This document shows positions 1 through 7,793 of a stretch of 64,000 bases of DNA, in pieces. Below the pieces are notes generated by a model. The model did no database searches. It was not told the DNA's origin and worked only from the letters and a program-made list of their open reading frames with translations. Within the stretch, counting starts at the first letter, position 1; each line of letters starts with the position of its first letter. Position numbers and translations under genes: made by a program. Source of the stretch: JABFSA01 sp963827515 (GTDB lineage: Bacteria; Acidobacteriota; Vicinamibacteria; Vicinamibacterales; UBA2999); NCBI GenBank assembly GCA_963827515.1, contig CAWHBF010000010.1, positions 186,001-250,000 on the forward strand, given 5' to 3'.

Positions 1-1309
1 CCGGATTCGCGCCGTCAACCATGAGGACCTGCGGCACGGACGCGCCGGAAAGCGCCTCCTGCGCGAGCGCCTCGATGCTCGGGGCAACCGAAGCCACCGA
101 GCCGCCGGCCTTCGACGCCGCCGAGATATTCACCTGGGGCGTGAAGAACAGGCCGCCCGGCTGCTCGACGCTCCCGACGAGCGCGTTGAGCGCGTTCACA
201 GCGACGGCGGTAAACAACGCGTTGGAGTGGGCCAGCGGAGGACCGGCCACAAGCGCAACCGCCGGACGCGTCTCGGCAAATTCGCGGGCCAACCGTTCGA
301 GACGTGTCGCGGTGACACCGGTGAGTTTTTCGACCTCCGCCGGGGTGTAGTTCGCGAGACCACCCGCCCACCCATCGATCAGGGCCCCGGCGCGACCCGC
401 GGCCGTCGCCGGGAACAACGACGCGGCCATGATCACGTGAGCGATGCCGAGGGCCAACGCTCCCTCGGTGCCGGGGGGCACAGGTACCCACGTATCAGCG
501 TTCGCGCCCGTGTGCGACATCCGCGACTCGACCTGGGTGAAGGCCCCGCGAATGCCCGGGCGACCCTGGCGCATGTGACCGTAGCCGCTGGCCTGCGCAA
601 CCGGCGAGTTCCACGTGCCGAGGAAATCAGCACCAAAACTCAGGACGTAACGCGCGTTCGCCAGGTCAGGCGTCGGCAACTGCTCTCGGCCGAAACTCAG
701 GCCATTCGCACGCCGCAGCACCTCGTCGCCGAACAGCTGATATCCGACTGCTCCGCGTGCACCGAAACGGGAGAGGAACTGCTGAGTCAGAGCCGCACGA
801 TGACCCGAGTGCACCTGCGATACGAACGCCAGTGCTCGCTGATTGCCGGCGCTCTCCAAGGCATTGAGCCTCGAGACGACTTCAGCGATCGCGGCTTCCC
901 AGGAGATGGCCTCGTACTGGCCGCTGCCACGATCGCCTGAGCGCTTCAATGGCTGCGTGATCCGGTCGGGATGGTAGGTCACCTGAATCGCAGCCTGACC
1001 GCGCGCGCACAACCCGCCCTGACTGATCGGGTGGTTGGCGGCGCCTTCCAGCTTCTTGGCCGCCGCTATGCGCAACACGCCGACCTGACCGTCGCGAAGG
1101 ACCTCGGCATCAGCGTCCATGACGCGAACCGTCAGGCCACAACCGGCGGCGCACAGCGGGCAGACGCTCGGCTTCCACACCGCGACACCGGGCACGATGT
1201 CTTCGTCCGGAACGAACCGGATGAACTGGTTCTCGGGATTACCGCAACTGGCCAGCGTGGCGCTGGTGCCGGTGATGGCTGTGAGCTTGATGAAAGTGCG
1301 GCGATCCAT
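1..1309 (-). CDS. Molybdopterin oxidoreductase, partial (left edge)
   Basis: The frame is open from an ATG at 1309 to the left edge, about 436 codons, so the C-terminus is missing. It begins MDRRTFIKL, a Tat-like twin-arginine start, followed by a hydrophobic stretch and a possible lipobox (LASC). Residues about 50-57 read CPLCAAGC and a later LCARGQ gives the fourth cysteine, the N-terminal [4Fe-4S] pattern of Mo/W-bisPGD enzymes. The gene follows a monoheme and a pentaheme cytochrome c on the same strand, as in alternative complex III (ActB) and related membrane oxidoreductases. As I recall, characterised ActB lacks cofactors in its Mo-like domain, so the intact cysteine set leaves room for a true Mo enzyme. 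The family call is firm; the complex is inference. Confidence 0.85.
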   Translation of the reverse strand, partial: MDRRTFIKLTAITGTSATLASCGNPENQFIRFVPDEDIVPGVAVWKPSVCPLCAAGCGLTVRVMDADAEVLRDGQVGVLRIAAAKKLEGAANHPISQGGLCARGQAAIQVTYHPDRITQPLKRSGDRGSGQYEAISWEAAIAEVVSRLNALESAGNQRALAFVSQVHSGHRAALTQQFLSRFGARGAVGYQLFGDEVLRRANGLSFGREQLPTPDLANARYVLSFGADFLGTWNSPVAQASGYGHMRQGRPGIRGAFTQVESRMSHTGANADTWVPVPPGTEGALALGIAHVIMAASLFPATAAGRAGALIDGWAGGLANYTPAEVEKLTGVTATRLERLAREFAETRPAVALVAGPPLAHSNALFTAVAVNALNALVGSVEQPGGLFFTPQVNISAASKAGGSVASVAPSIEALAQEALSGASVPQVLMVDGANP

Positions 1310-1399
1310 CAGGCTGCACGCAATGCAACATGCAACATGCAAAATGCAAAATGTCTGCGGGAGACAGCTATTTGAATTTTGAATGTTGAATTTTGCATT
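1310..1399. repeat. A+T-rich imperfect inverted repeat
   Basis: The spacer between the pentaheme cytochrome and the molybdopterin gene is unusually A+T-rich for this window. It is built of repeated units such as GCAACAT and GCAAAAT on one arm and the complementary TTGAATTTTG and TTGCATTTT on the other. One arm begins directly at the TAA stop of the pentaheme gene. It may form an intercistronic mRNA hairpin. Confidence 0.6.
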
Positions 1400-1990
1400 T
1401 TAGAAGTGACAGGTCTGACAGTCAATCGAGGCCTTGCGCTCGTTGTGACAGTTCACGCAGAAGGCCATCGTGTGCTCGACACTCCGCTGGGCGACAGTCT
1501 GCTCACCGACATTCCCATGGCACGTCGAGCATTCGACCTTGGCGCGAATATGTGGTGCGTGGTTGAACCTGACGTGGTCCTCGTTGGAGAAGCCGTAGAC
1601 ACGCTGCCACGGGATGTCCAACCCCTTGTCACGGAGGGCGGTGATCTGCTGAATCCGAGGGCGATCCGTCGCGATCGCCTCGTGGCAAATCATGCAGGTC
1701 CTGACGCCGGGAATGCCCGCCGTGGGGCCCTTGTCGACGCCCTCGTGACAGAACTCGCAGGCGATTTCCTTGCCGACGTGGATGTTATGGGGAAACTCGA
1801 GCGGCTGCTCATACTCGGGCCGCCTGTTGAGAAAATCGTCAACCGCGGCGCCGAACGTCGGGCGTGCCGTCGTAAAGACGCCGCCAATTTGCCCCGGCAA
1901 TCTGGCGATCTCGGACCCATCGCCTGGCGGCGCCGAAACCGGCTGAACATACTGGCAGCCGACGCTGGCAGCGAACGCCGCGAGGCACAC
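1400..1990 (-). CDS. Pentaheme cytochrome c (ActA/cytochrome c3-like)
   Basis: The 196-residue product has five CXXCH heme sites: CEFCH, CMICH, CSTCH, CVNCH and, three residues from the C-terminus, CQTCH. Extra histidines such as FPHNIH and FNHAPH could be distal ligands. The first conventional start is a GTG at 1990, which gives a short hydrophobic leader ending ASVGC, a likely lipobox. The frame stays open about 25 codons further upstream and encodes a basic segment (REHTLRAHFRF) that would make a better signal n-region, but only CTG or ATT starts are available there. It is probably a periplasmic lipoprotein passing electrons to or from the adjacent molybdopterin enzyme. Confidence 0.88.
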   Translation of the reverse strand: MCLAAFAASVGCQYVQPVSAPPGDGSEIARLPGQIGGVFTTARPTFGAAVDDFLNRRPEYEQPLEFPHNIHVGKEIACEFCHEGVDKGPTAGIPGVRTCMICHEAIATDRPRIQQITALRDKGLDIPWQRVYGFSNEDHVRFNHAPHIRAKVECSTCHGNVGEQTVAQRSVEHTMAFCVNCHNERKASIDCQTCHF

Positions 1991-2040
1991 CGTGACAATC
2001 CCGGCGAAGCGGAAATGAGCGCGCAGCGTGTGCTCCCGAA

Positions 2041-2499
2041 TCAGCGAACCGCGGCCTTGGGCCCGAGGCTACGGAGGAAATTGACGATGTGCCAGATGTC
2101 CTGCTCGGGCATCTTGGTCTTGAACGCGATCATCTTGGAGGTGGCGCCACCGCCATTGGAGATCAACGTGAAGATTTCACCATCGGTCGAGCCGTGCTCC
2201 CACTTGGCATCGGTGAGATCCGGTGGCATCGAATCCTTCGGAGCGAGCGGGCCGTTTCCCTTGGCAGTCGCCCCGTGGCAGAACGCGCAGTACTTCTTGT
2301 AGGCGGCTGCGCCCGCCGTTACCGATGTCGCACTCGTGGCCACCGGGTTCTTGAGCTTAGCAGCGGCCGGGGCCGCGAGCGTCGCAGCAGCCGGTGACGC
2401 CCCGCCACTCTGCGCACCGGCCGTCACAGCCGACAAGGCTGCGACGAAGAGTATCAATCCGCTCATCAACAGCACTGACACGCGACGCATGTTATGCAT
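2041..2499 (-). CDS. Monoheme class I cytochrome c
   Basis: A 152-residue exported protein. It has a basic N-terminus and hydrophobic core cleaved around TAGAQ, then a low-complexity Ala/Pro/Ser linker, then a single heme site CAFCHG near residue 87. A methionine in KTKMPEQDIW is the likely sixth ligand, followed by the usual C-terminal helix (IVNFLRSL). It is first in the minus-strand redox cluster, and its stop lies about 50 bases before the pentaheme gene start, so the two are probably co-transcribed. It may correspond to the small cytochrome subunit (ActE-like) of alternative complex III. Confidence 0.88.
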   Translation of the reverse strand: MHNMRRVSVLLMSGLILFVAALSAVTAGAQSGGASPAAATLAAPAAAKLKNPVATSATSVTAGAAAYKKYCAFCHGATAKGNGPLAPKDSMPPDLTDAKWEHGSTDGEIFTLISNGGGATSKMIAFKTKMPEQDIWHIVNFLRSLGPKAAVR

Positions 2500-2675
2500 T
2501 CCTAACCTTTGGATTCGAGCACGAGCAACCGAAGAACTGCTCGAATATTGACATACGCATCACAAGCCTTGCAACACCTACACACACCCAAAACTGGTCT
2601 GTCAGCGTCCATTCTGACGACAAATTCAGAGAGAGGTACCCGCTGGGCTACCAGCTACCGCCTACCAGCTACCAG

Positions 2676-3512
2676 CTAATGGGTCATCGCATGTAGCAGC
2701 ACATCGATGCCCAAGGCATAGCCGCTTGGCGAGAATTGCTGAAAGAATGCAGGGTCCTCACCCTCGCGCTCCCAGGAGTCCGCGACGTCCGTGTTGTGGG
2801 TCATGAGGACGATGATCCGTCCCCGCGCGTCGCGAATCGCCCTCAGGTGAACATCGACACTGTCCGAACCCCGCTCTGACGTCGACCGGCCGTCCACGCC
2901 CCGCCAGAACTGGATGTTCGTAATCTGCGGGATCTGCTTCACCTCGAACATGGTCTTGAGCAACGGGTCGTCGAGTGCGACGTCCTCGATGGGGTACTCG
3001 GCGGGCGGAAGCACCTTGGCGATTTCGCTCGCCCACTGACGCCACGCAAGACTTCCCCAGAAATCGTCGACCCACAAGAAGCCGCCCTTCAGCAGGTATG
3101 TGCGGAGGCGTTCGATCTCCTCGGTCCTGAAGCCCAGGGAACCGACATCGGAGGCCACCGTCAACGGGCAGTTGAACAGCGCATCGTCGGTGAGCCGCAC
3201 GACGAAATGATTGGGCGCGCCGTTCTCAGCCCGGCTGACCCGGGTCTTGGTCAGCTCCGAGAGACGCGTTGTCAGGTTGATTTCGGCGAAGGGATAGTCG
3301 GTCTGCCAGCCGATGCCCATCGGCTCGGCACGCACACTGCGATACGCAAGACGGCAGACCACGAACGCTCCGTCCGGCATCTGGGCGGGCGCGTACCGCG
3401 CCGGGAGGCTTCCCTCTCGGAACCTGTACCCTTGCGCGTACGCCGCCGCGACAACGAGGGTCGCGGCGACCACCGCGGCGACGACCATTCGAACGAGCCG
3501 CGCCGGCCCCAT
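2676..3512 (-). CDS. DUF4159 domain protein (paralogue 1)
   Basis: A 278-residue protein with an N-terminal signal or anchor (hydrophobic to about residue 25, ending AAYAQ). It shares a diagnostic set with two other genes here: PNHFVVRLTDD, GGFLWVDDFWGS, TSERGSDS, VLMTHNTD, and a C-terminal GYALGIDVLLHAMTH. This matches DUF4159, whose fold is thought to resemble glutamine amidotransferase-like domains; its biochemical role is unknown. It is transcribed divergently from paralogue 2 with only 46 bases between the two starts, so they share a promoter region. Confidence 0.85.
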   Translation of the reverse strand: MGPARLVRMVVAAVVAATLVVAAAYAQGYRFREGSLPARYAPAQMPDGAFVVCRLAYRSVRAEPMGIGWQTDYPFAEINLTTRLSELTKTRVSRAENGAPNHFVVRLTDDALFNCPLTVASDVGSLGFRTEEIERLRTYLLKGGFLWVDDFWGSLAWRQWASEIAKVLPPAEYPIEDVALDDPLLKTMFEVKQIPQITNIQFWRGVDGRSTSERGSDSVDVHLRAIRDARGRIIVLMTHNTDVADSWEREGEDPAFFQQFSPSGYALGIDVLLHAMTH

Positions 3513-3558
3513 ATCCCGAGTGTAGCGCAGGACCCGTGAGTGCTATGCTCGGAAAGCC

Positions 3559-4389
3559 ATGCAGGTGAGCAGGCGTCCCTCCTGGACAATCACCGTCGCC
3601 GCGATTCTCGTCGCCCTCATGGCGGCAGCGGTCGCTGAAGCGCAATTCGGACGCGGATTCTCCCGCTTCAATGCCCGAGTCGCAACGGCCGAGGACCACG
3701 ACGGCGCCTTTCACTTTTGCCGCGCCTGGTTTCGCAGCAGTTTCAACGGAGACGGCGGCAACTGGTCGGTCGACTATCCCCAGGCCGACATCAACCTCTC
3801 GATTCGGCTGGCGGAGCTCACGAGGACGCCCGTCAGCCACGACGCCTCAGCCGAGCCGAACCATCTGATCGTCAGGCTGACCGATGAGTCGCTGTTCCAG
3901 TGTCCGTTCATCATGATGACGGAGGTGGGATCGGCGTCGTTCAACGAAGAGGAAGCCGCGCGGCTACGCGAATATCTCCTCAAGGGTGGCTTCCTCTGGG
4001 TCGATGACTTCTGGGGCAGCTACGCGTGGAGCGTGTGGGCCAGCCAGATTCGGAAGGTGTTCGAACCGCCGGAGTTCCCCATCGTCGACATCCCCCCGGA
4101 TCATCCTCTTTACAGCACGCAGTTCGTCGTGCCCCAGACGCCGCAGATCCCGAACATCGGCCACTGGCTGGATACCGGCACGACCTCTGAACGGGGTTCG
4201 GACAGCATGGACGTCCACACGAGGGCGATTCTCGACAAGGACGGCCGCATCATGGTGCTGATGACGCACAACACCGACCTGGGCGACTCGTGGGAGAGAG
4301 AGGCGGAGGATCCGACCTATTTCTACCAGTTCTCGGTGAAGGGCTACGCCTTCGGCATCAACGTGTTGCTCTACGCGCTCACGCACTGA
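3559..4389 (+). CDS. DUF4159 domain protein (paralogue 2)
   Basis: A 276-residue exported protein, signal peptide ending near AVAEAQ. It keeps the motifs of its neighbour (PNHLIVRLTDE, GGFLWVDDFWGS, TSERGSDS, VLMTHNTD, GYAFGINVLLYALTH). By eye it is closer to the third copy at 15.4 kb, sharing the start of the mature protein (AQFGRGF, AQFGRRF), than to the divergently transcribed copy beside it. Its stop is followed within about 10 bases by a long inverted repeat. Function unknown. Confidence 0.87.
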   Translation: MQVSRRPSWTITVAAILVALMAAAVAEAQFGRGFSRFNARVATAEDHDGAFHFCRAWFRSSFNGDGGNWSVDYPQADINLSIRLAELTRTPVSHDASAEPNHLIVRLTDESLFQCPFIMMTEVGSASFNEEEAARLREYLLKGGFLWVDDFWGSYAWSVWASQIRKVFEPPEFPIVDIPPDHPLYSTQFVVPQTPQIPNIGHWLDTGTTSERGSDSMDVHTRAILDKDGRIMVLMTHNTDLGDSWEREAEDPTYFYQFSVKGYAFGINVLLYALTH

Positions 4390-4399
4390 ACGGAGAACC

Positions 4400-4611
4400 G
4401 TCGTTCACCCTTCTGGGTTCTCAGTGCTCGGTTCGTGTTCAGGTTCGGTTCGAGGGTGCTGGGTTCTGGTTCGATGTTCCGGTTGCGAGTTCGGAGCGCT
4501 GCGAACTCGCCAGCGCCCGAACTCTGCACCGAACACGAACCGAGAACCCGGAACCCAGAACCGAACTTGAACACGAACCGAGAAGTCAGAACCCAGAAGC
4601 GTGAACGACGC
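4400..4611. repeat. Long GTTC-rich inverted repeat (family D, copy 1)
   Basis: The 230 bases between two convergent genes hold a long imperfect inverted repeat. The left arm starts TCGTTCACCCTTCTGGGTTC and continues with TCGGTTCGTGTTCAGGTTCG. The right arm gives the complement (AACACGAACCGAGAA, ACCCAGAAGCGTGAACGAC). The interior repeats the words GGTTC and GAACC many times. A second full copy lies at 45830-46044 and a degenerate one at 16933-17046. It could act as a two-way terminator, but no T-tract is evident. Confidence 0.75.
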
Positions 4612-4619
4612 GCTACTCT

Positions 4620-6080
4620 TTACTGTTTGAAGAGCGCCGCGACCTCGGGTTTGACGACCTTGCCCATCGCGTTGCGCGGCAACGCGGCAACGGTAATCAG
4701 CGAGCGAGGCACTTTGTAGGGCGCCAGTCGGGCCTTGGCCCATTGCTGAAGTGCGTCGAGCGATAGGGTCGATCCAACCGTCAGTTCGGCGGCAACCGAC
4801 ACGCGCTCCCCCCAGTCCTGATCCGAGAGCCCAACGACAGCGCACTCCGCGATGCACGGATGCTCCCGCAACACTTCCTCGATTTCGAGCGCGGACACCT
4901 TGAAGCCGCCGGTCTTGATGATGTCGACCGCCGTTCGACCGAGCAGCCGAAACGAACCCTGCTCGACGACCGCCATGTCGCCGGTGCGGAACCATCCGTC
5001 ACGAAACGCGGCACGGGTCTCCTCCGGCCGCTGCCAATACTCGAGAAACACGCCAGGGCCGCGCACCTCGATCTCACCAGATGCACCCTCCCCGGGAGCC
5101 GCACCTGATTCATCGACGAGTCGCACGTCCACACCCGGCAGCGGCACGCCCACCATCCCCGGTCTCCGTTCACCCCGCAGCGGATTGGCGAGCGCCATCC
5201 CAATCTCGGTCATGCCGTAGCGCTCGAGCAGCGTGTGCCCGGTGATCTCCCTCCAACGCTCGAGTGTCTGCACCGGTAGCGCCGCCGATCCCGACATCAT
5301 CAGTCTCGTTCGCCGCGCCCCGTCCGACCAGATCTGCTGTTCTGCGGCCGACGCCGACTCCCACAAGGCAATCAACCGTCGGTACATCGTCGGAACCGCG
5401 GTGAACACCGAGATGTCACCGGAACCCAGTCGATTCCAGACGATTCCGGCATCGAAGGCGGAGAGTATGTCGCAGGTGGCGCCGACTGCGAGCGCTGAAC
5501 CGAGACCGTTGATGATGCCGTGCACGTGGTGCAGCGGCAGCGCAAGAAGCAGTCGATCCGCTGGACTCCACTCCCAGGCTTCGACGAGTGCCGCAATCTG
5601 CGCCCCGATGTTGGCGTGCGTGGTGACGACTCCCTTGGGACGAGCCGTCGTACCGCTCGTGTAGATGATCATCGCCGGGCGCGTGGCGCCCAGGTGAGGC
5701 AGCCTGGGCTCGGCGGCGTGCTCCAGCACCTGCTCCGTGGTCACGAACCGGACGTCAGCGGCGGCTGCAATGGGTGCGAGCATCGAGGCTGCCGCCGGCT
5801 CCCCCACGACGACTGCGGCACCGGAATCGCGAATGACGTACTCGAGCTCGGGCGGCGGATGCGATGCCGCCAAGGGGACGGCGACTCCGCCCGCGCGCCA
5901 GATGCCCCGCTGGACCGCGACGTAGTCGAACCCGGGCCTGACGAAAAACGCCACCCGCGCCTGGTCCAGGTCGTCCCGTCCACGCAAGAGAGCCGCAGCG
6001 ATACGCCGCGAAGCGACGTCGAGATCGCCGTAGGTGTACGAACGGCCCTCCGCAACAATGGCGACACGATTTTCGTTCAT
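4620..6080 (-). CDS. Malonyl-CoA synthetase-like acyl-CoA synthetase
   Basis: A 486-residue ANL-superfamily adenylating enzyme. Motifs in order: P-loop YTSGTTARPKG near residue 140, LPLHHVHGIINGL, ERYGMTEIGMA, GWFRTGDM, and near the C-terminus GKVVKPEV with the adenylation lysine. The segments LHHVHGI and YGMTEIGMALANPL are typical of the MatB/ACSF3 group, which activates malonate or methylmalonate to the CoA ester using ATP. The size fits that group. No malonate decarboxylase or transporter is adjacent, so the substrate is family-based inference. Confidence 0.85.
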   Translation of the reverse strand: MNENRVAIVAEGRSYTYGDLDVASRRIAAALLRGRDDLDQARVAFFVRPGFDYVAVQRGIWRAGGVAVPLAASHPPPELEYVIRDSGAAVVVGEPAAASMLAPIAAAADVRFVTTEQVLEHAAEPRLPHLGATRPAMIIYTSGTTARPKGVVTTHANIGAQIAALVEAWEWSPADRLLLALPLHHVHGIINGLGSALAVGATCDILSAFDAGIVWNRLGSGDISVFTAVPTMYRRLIALWESASAAEQQIWSDGARRTRLMMSGSAALPVQTLERWREITGHTLLERYGMTEIGMALANPLRGERRPGMVGVPLPGVDVRLVDESGAAPGEGASGEIEVRGPGVFLEYWQRPEETRAAFRDGWFRTGDMAVVEQGSFRLLGRTAVDIIKTGGFKVSALEIEEVLREHPCIAECAVVGLSDQDWGERVSVAAELTVGSTLSLDALQQWAKARLAPYKVPRSLITVAALPRNAMGKVVKPEVAALFKQ

Positions 6081-6112
6081 GGAGATAATCTGACTACCAG
6101 GAGTGACAACCC

Positions 6113-6575
6113 ATGCCCCTTATCGAACCCAGCGCGAAGGCACCCGCTTTCGCGTTGAAAGACCAGGAAGGTCAACTGCATCGCCTCTCGGACTACGCGG
6201 GACGTTCCGTCATTCTGTACTTCTATCCCAAGGACGACACACCGGGCTGCACCCAGGAATCGTGCGAATTCCAGGCCAGCCTCCCGCAGATGGCCAAGAG
6301 CAAGGCGGTCGGTACTGGGTATCAGTATTCTCGACGAGAAGAGCAAGGCCAAGTTCGCGAAGAAACACGGCCTGACGTTTCCTCTGCTAGCTGACGCGGA
6401 CCACGAGGTCGCCGAGAAGTACGGCGTGTGGCAGAAGAAGATGCGTTACGGCCGCTCGTACATGGGAATCGTTCGAACGACATATCTCATCGGCCCGGAC
6501 GGCAAGGTGACCCAGCGGTGGGACAAGGTCAAGGTCGATGGACACGTAGAGGAAGTCGCTGCGGCACTCGGCTAG
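6113..6575 (+). pseudogene. bcp: Bcp-type peroxiredoxin with +1 frameshift
   Basis: The start has AGGAG upstream. The first 66 codons encode the N-terminal half of a thioredoxin-dependent thiol peroxidase, with the Bcp signature TPGCTQESC (peroxidatic and resolving cysteines in C-x4-C). After AAG GCG GTC an extra G at about 6311 shifts the frame, and the original frame then runs into unrelated sequence. Reading on from 6312 restores the conserved continuation (VLGISILDEKSKAKFAKKHG, then LTFPLLAD) to a TAG at 6573-6575. Both halves are otherwise intact. This is either a very recent loss or an assembly error; without the extra base the product is about 153 residues. Confidence 0.85.
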
Positions 6576-6590
6576 CTGTCCTTGTCTCAG

Positions 6591-7376
6591 TCACGGTGCG
6601 GCGGGCGGATCGCCTTTTCTGAGCCGCTCGCGCGCCTTCTCCACGTCTCTATGAAACACGAAGAGGCGATCGGCATTCCCCTCCGGATCGGTGAAATTGA
6701 ACTGGCGGCCCTTCGGCAGCTTCACACGCAGGTTCTTCTCCAGGTAGTCCACCTGGAAGGTTTCGAGATCCAGCAAGGGCGATGTGAACGCGTCGCCCCG
6801 GTTGCTCGTTTCGTATCGGATGCCCTGCGGAGTAGCCACGAGCCGGCCGCTGCACGAGCCGATGCCGTGCTTGTGGACGACAGCCGCGGACAAGTCCAGA
6901 CGCACTTCGCGCAGCTTGACCACGATTTCCTTCTCACCGGGCGTCACCTCGATCGACGTGGCAACGCTGTCGAACCCTGGCGCGGACACGTTTAGCTGGT
7001 GGGTGCCGGGCGCCACGTTCTCGGCCACGGCTGGCGCGGCCCCCACGAACTGCCGATCGATGAAGACCTGCGCCCCAGGGACATCGCTGTCGATTCGCAA
7101 TAGGCCCATGGTCGGCGCCGTCTCAACAGCCGGTGGCGTCGCCTCGGCGACCGGCGTCCCAGCCTCAGGCGCCGGCGCCGCACGGCGTCGCGCCGGTTCG
7201 GGTTCTGCTGCCGAGGTAGATGGCGCAGGTTCAGGCGTCGGCGCGGACGCGGCGACAGGGGCGGACGCGGTCGCAGGTGCTTCGGGCTCCGGTCCGTCCA
7301 TCAACAGGACGATCGCCACCGCGGTTCCGGCGAGGCCGGCGGCGACCAGGGCAATGACGGCAACGTTGCGATTCAC
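6591..7376 (-). CDS. PEGA-domain membrane-anchored protein
   Basis: A 261-residue protein: one N-terminal membrane segment (VAVIALVAAGLAGTAVAIVLL), a long Ala/Pro/Glu-rich linker to about residue 90, then a PEGA domain (LLRIDSDVPGAQVFID, VAPGTHQLNVSAPGF). The last 90 residues form a second unassigned domain (SGRLVATPQGIRYE, VFHRDVEKARERLR). PEGA domains are usually extracytoplasmic or surface modules. It runs convergent with bcp, with only about 15 bases between the stops. Confidence 0.82.
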   Translation of the reverse strand: MNRNVAVIALVAAGLAGTAVAIVLLMDGPEPEAPATASAPVAASAPTPEPAPSTSAAEPEPARRRAAPAPEAGTPVAEATPPAVETAPTMGLLRIDSDVPGAQVFIDRQFVGAAPAVAENVAPGTHQLNVSAPGFDSVATSIEVTPGEKEIVVKLREVRLDLSAAVVHKHGIGSCSGRLVATPQGIRYETSNRGDAFTSPLLDLETFQVDYLEKNLRVKLPKGRQFNFTDPEGNADRLFVFHRDVEKARERLRKGDPPAAP

Positions 7377-7420
7377 GCGAAGATTCTAGCGCAGCGCCGT
7401 CACGGCGGCCGAGACGTATG

Positions 7421-7585
7421 TCATCGAGTCTTCTGACGAGCCGCCGCCAGTGCCGCCAGGGAACCTCCCGCCATCAAGCCGCACGCGAGCAGCGCTACGG
7501 TGTCGACGAGGCTGATGCCGCTCGAAAACCAGGCAATCCCAACGGCGGCGACAACCAACAAGATGACGGCGCGATGCTTTGGCAC
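7421..7585 (-). CDS. Small membrane protein, two predicted segments
   Basis: A 54-codon frame with a GTG start preceded by AGGGAAC. It encodes VPKHRAVILLVVAAVGIAWF, a polar turn, then a second hydrophobic stretch (VALLACGLMAGGSLAALAAA) and a basic end (RQKTR). The shape of two hydrophobic helices with a basic tail, and its place between two minus-strand genes, favour a real gene. A longer overlapping frame here is arginine-rich and looks like a shadow. No family recognised. Confidence 0.5.
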   Translation of the reverse strand: MPKHRAVILLVVAAVGIAWFSSGISLVDTVALLACGLMAGGSLAALAAARQKTR

Positions 7586-7632
7586 GTTCCCTAGACGATA
7601 GCCCCGCAGGCGCCATCGAACAAACGCGAGGA

Positions 7633-7783
7633 CTAGAGCGGCTTGCGTTTCGCCGTAGAGCGCACGCTTCCGCCTTCGCGTGAAGCTTCGGCGGACCGCC
7701 GTAGCCTTGGCGGAGACGGTCAGCGTGCGCGTGTCCGCGGAGGCTGAAGCCTCCGCTCTACGCCGAATCGAAAGGCGTTCCAG
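7633..7783. repeat. CTAG-tip palindromic element (family A) with nested insertion
   Basis: The element begins CTAGAGCGGCTTGCGTTTCG and ends near GAATCGAAAGGCG. Its first hairpin loop (CGCACGCTTC...CAGCGTGCG) is interrupted by a 50-base insert at 7671-7720. The insert is itself partly palindromic (TTCGGCGGACCGCCGTAG, CTTGGCGGAG). The second hairpin, GGAGGCTGAAGCCTCC, is intact. Confidence 0.8.
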
Positions 7784-7793
7784 GCTCGTGCGC

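Noticed and set aside
1310..1399. CRISPR-like short repeats
   Set aside because: Units are about 8-10 bases, without regular spacers. I saw no array with direct repeats of about 25-40 bases and unique spacers anywhere in the window.
7386..7616. 76-codon minus frame starting MAPAGLSSRERAK
   Set aside because: Arg/Gly-rich with no hydrophobic or domain pattern. The overlapping frame from GTG 7585 encodes a sensible two-helix membrane protein.
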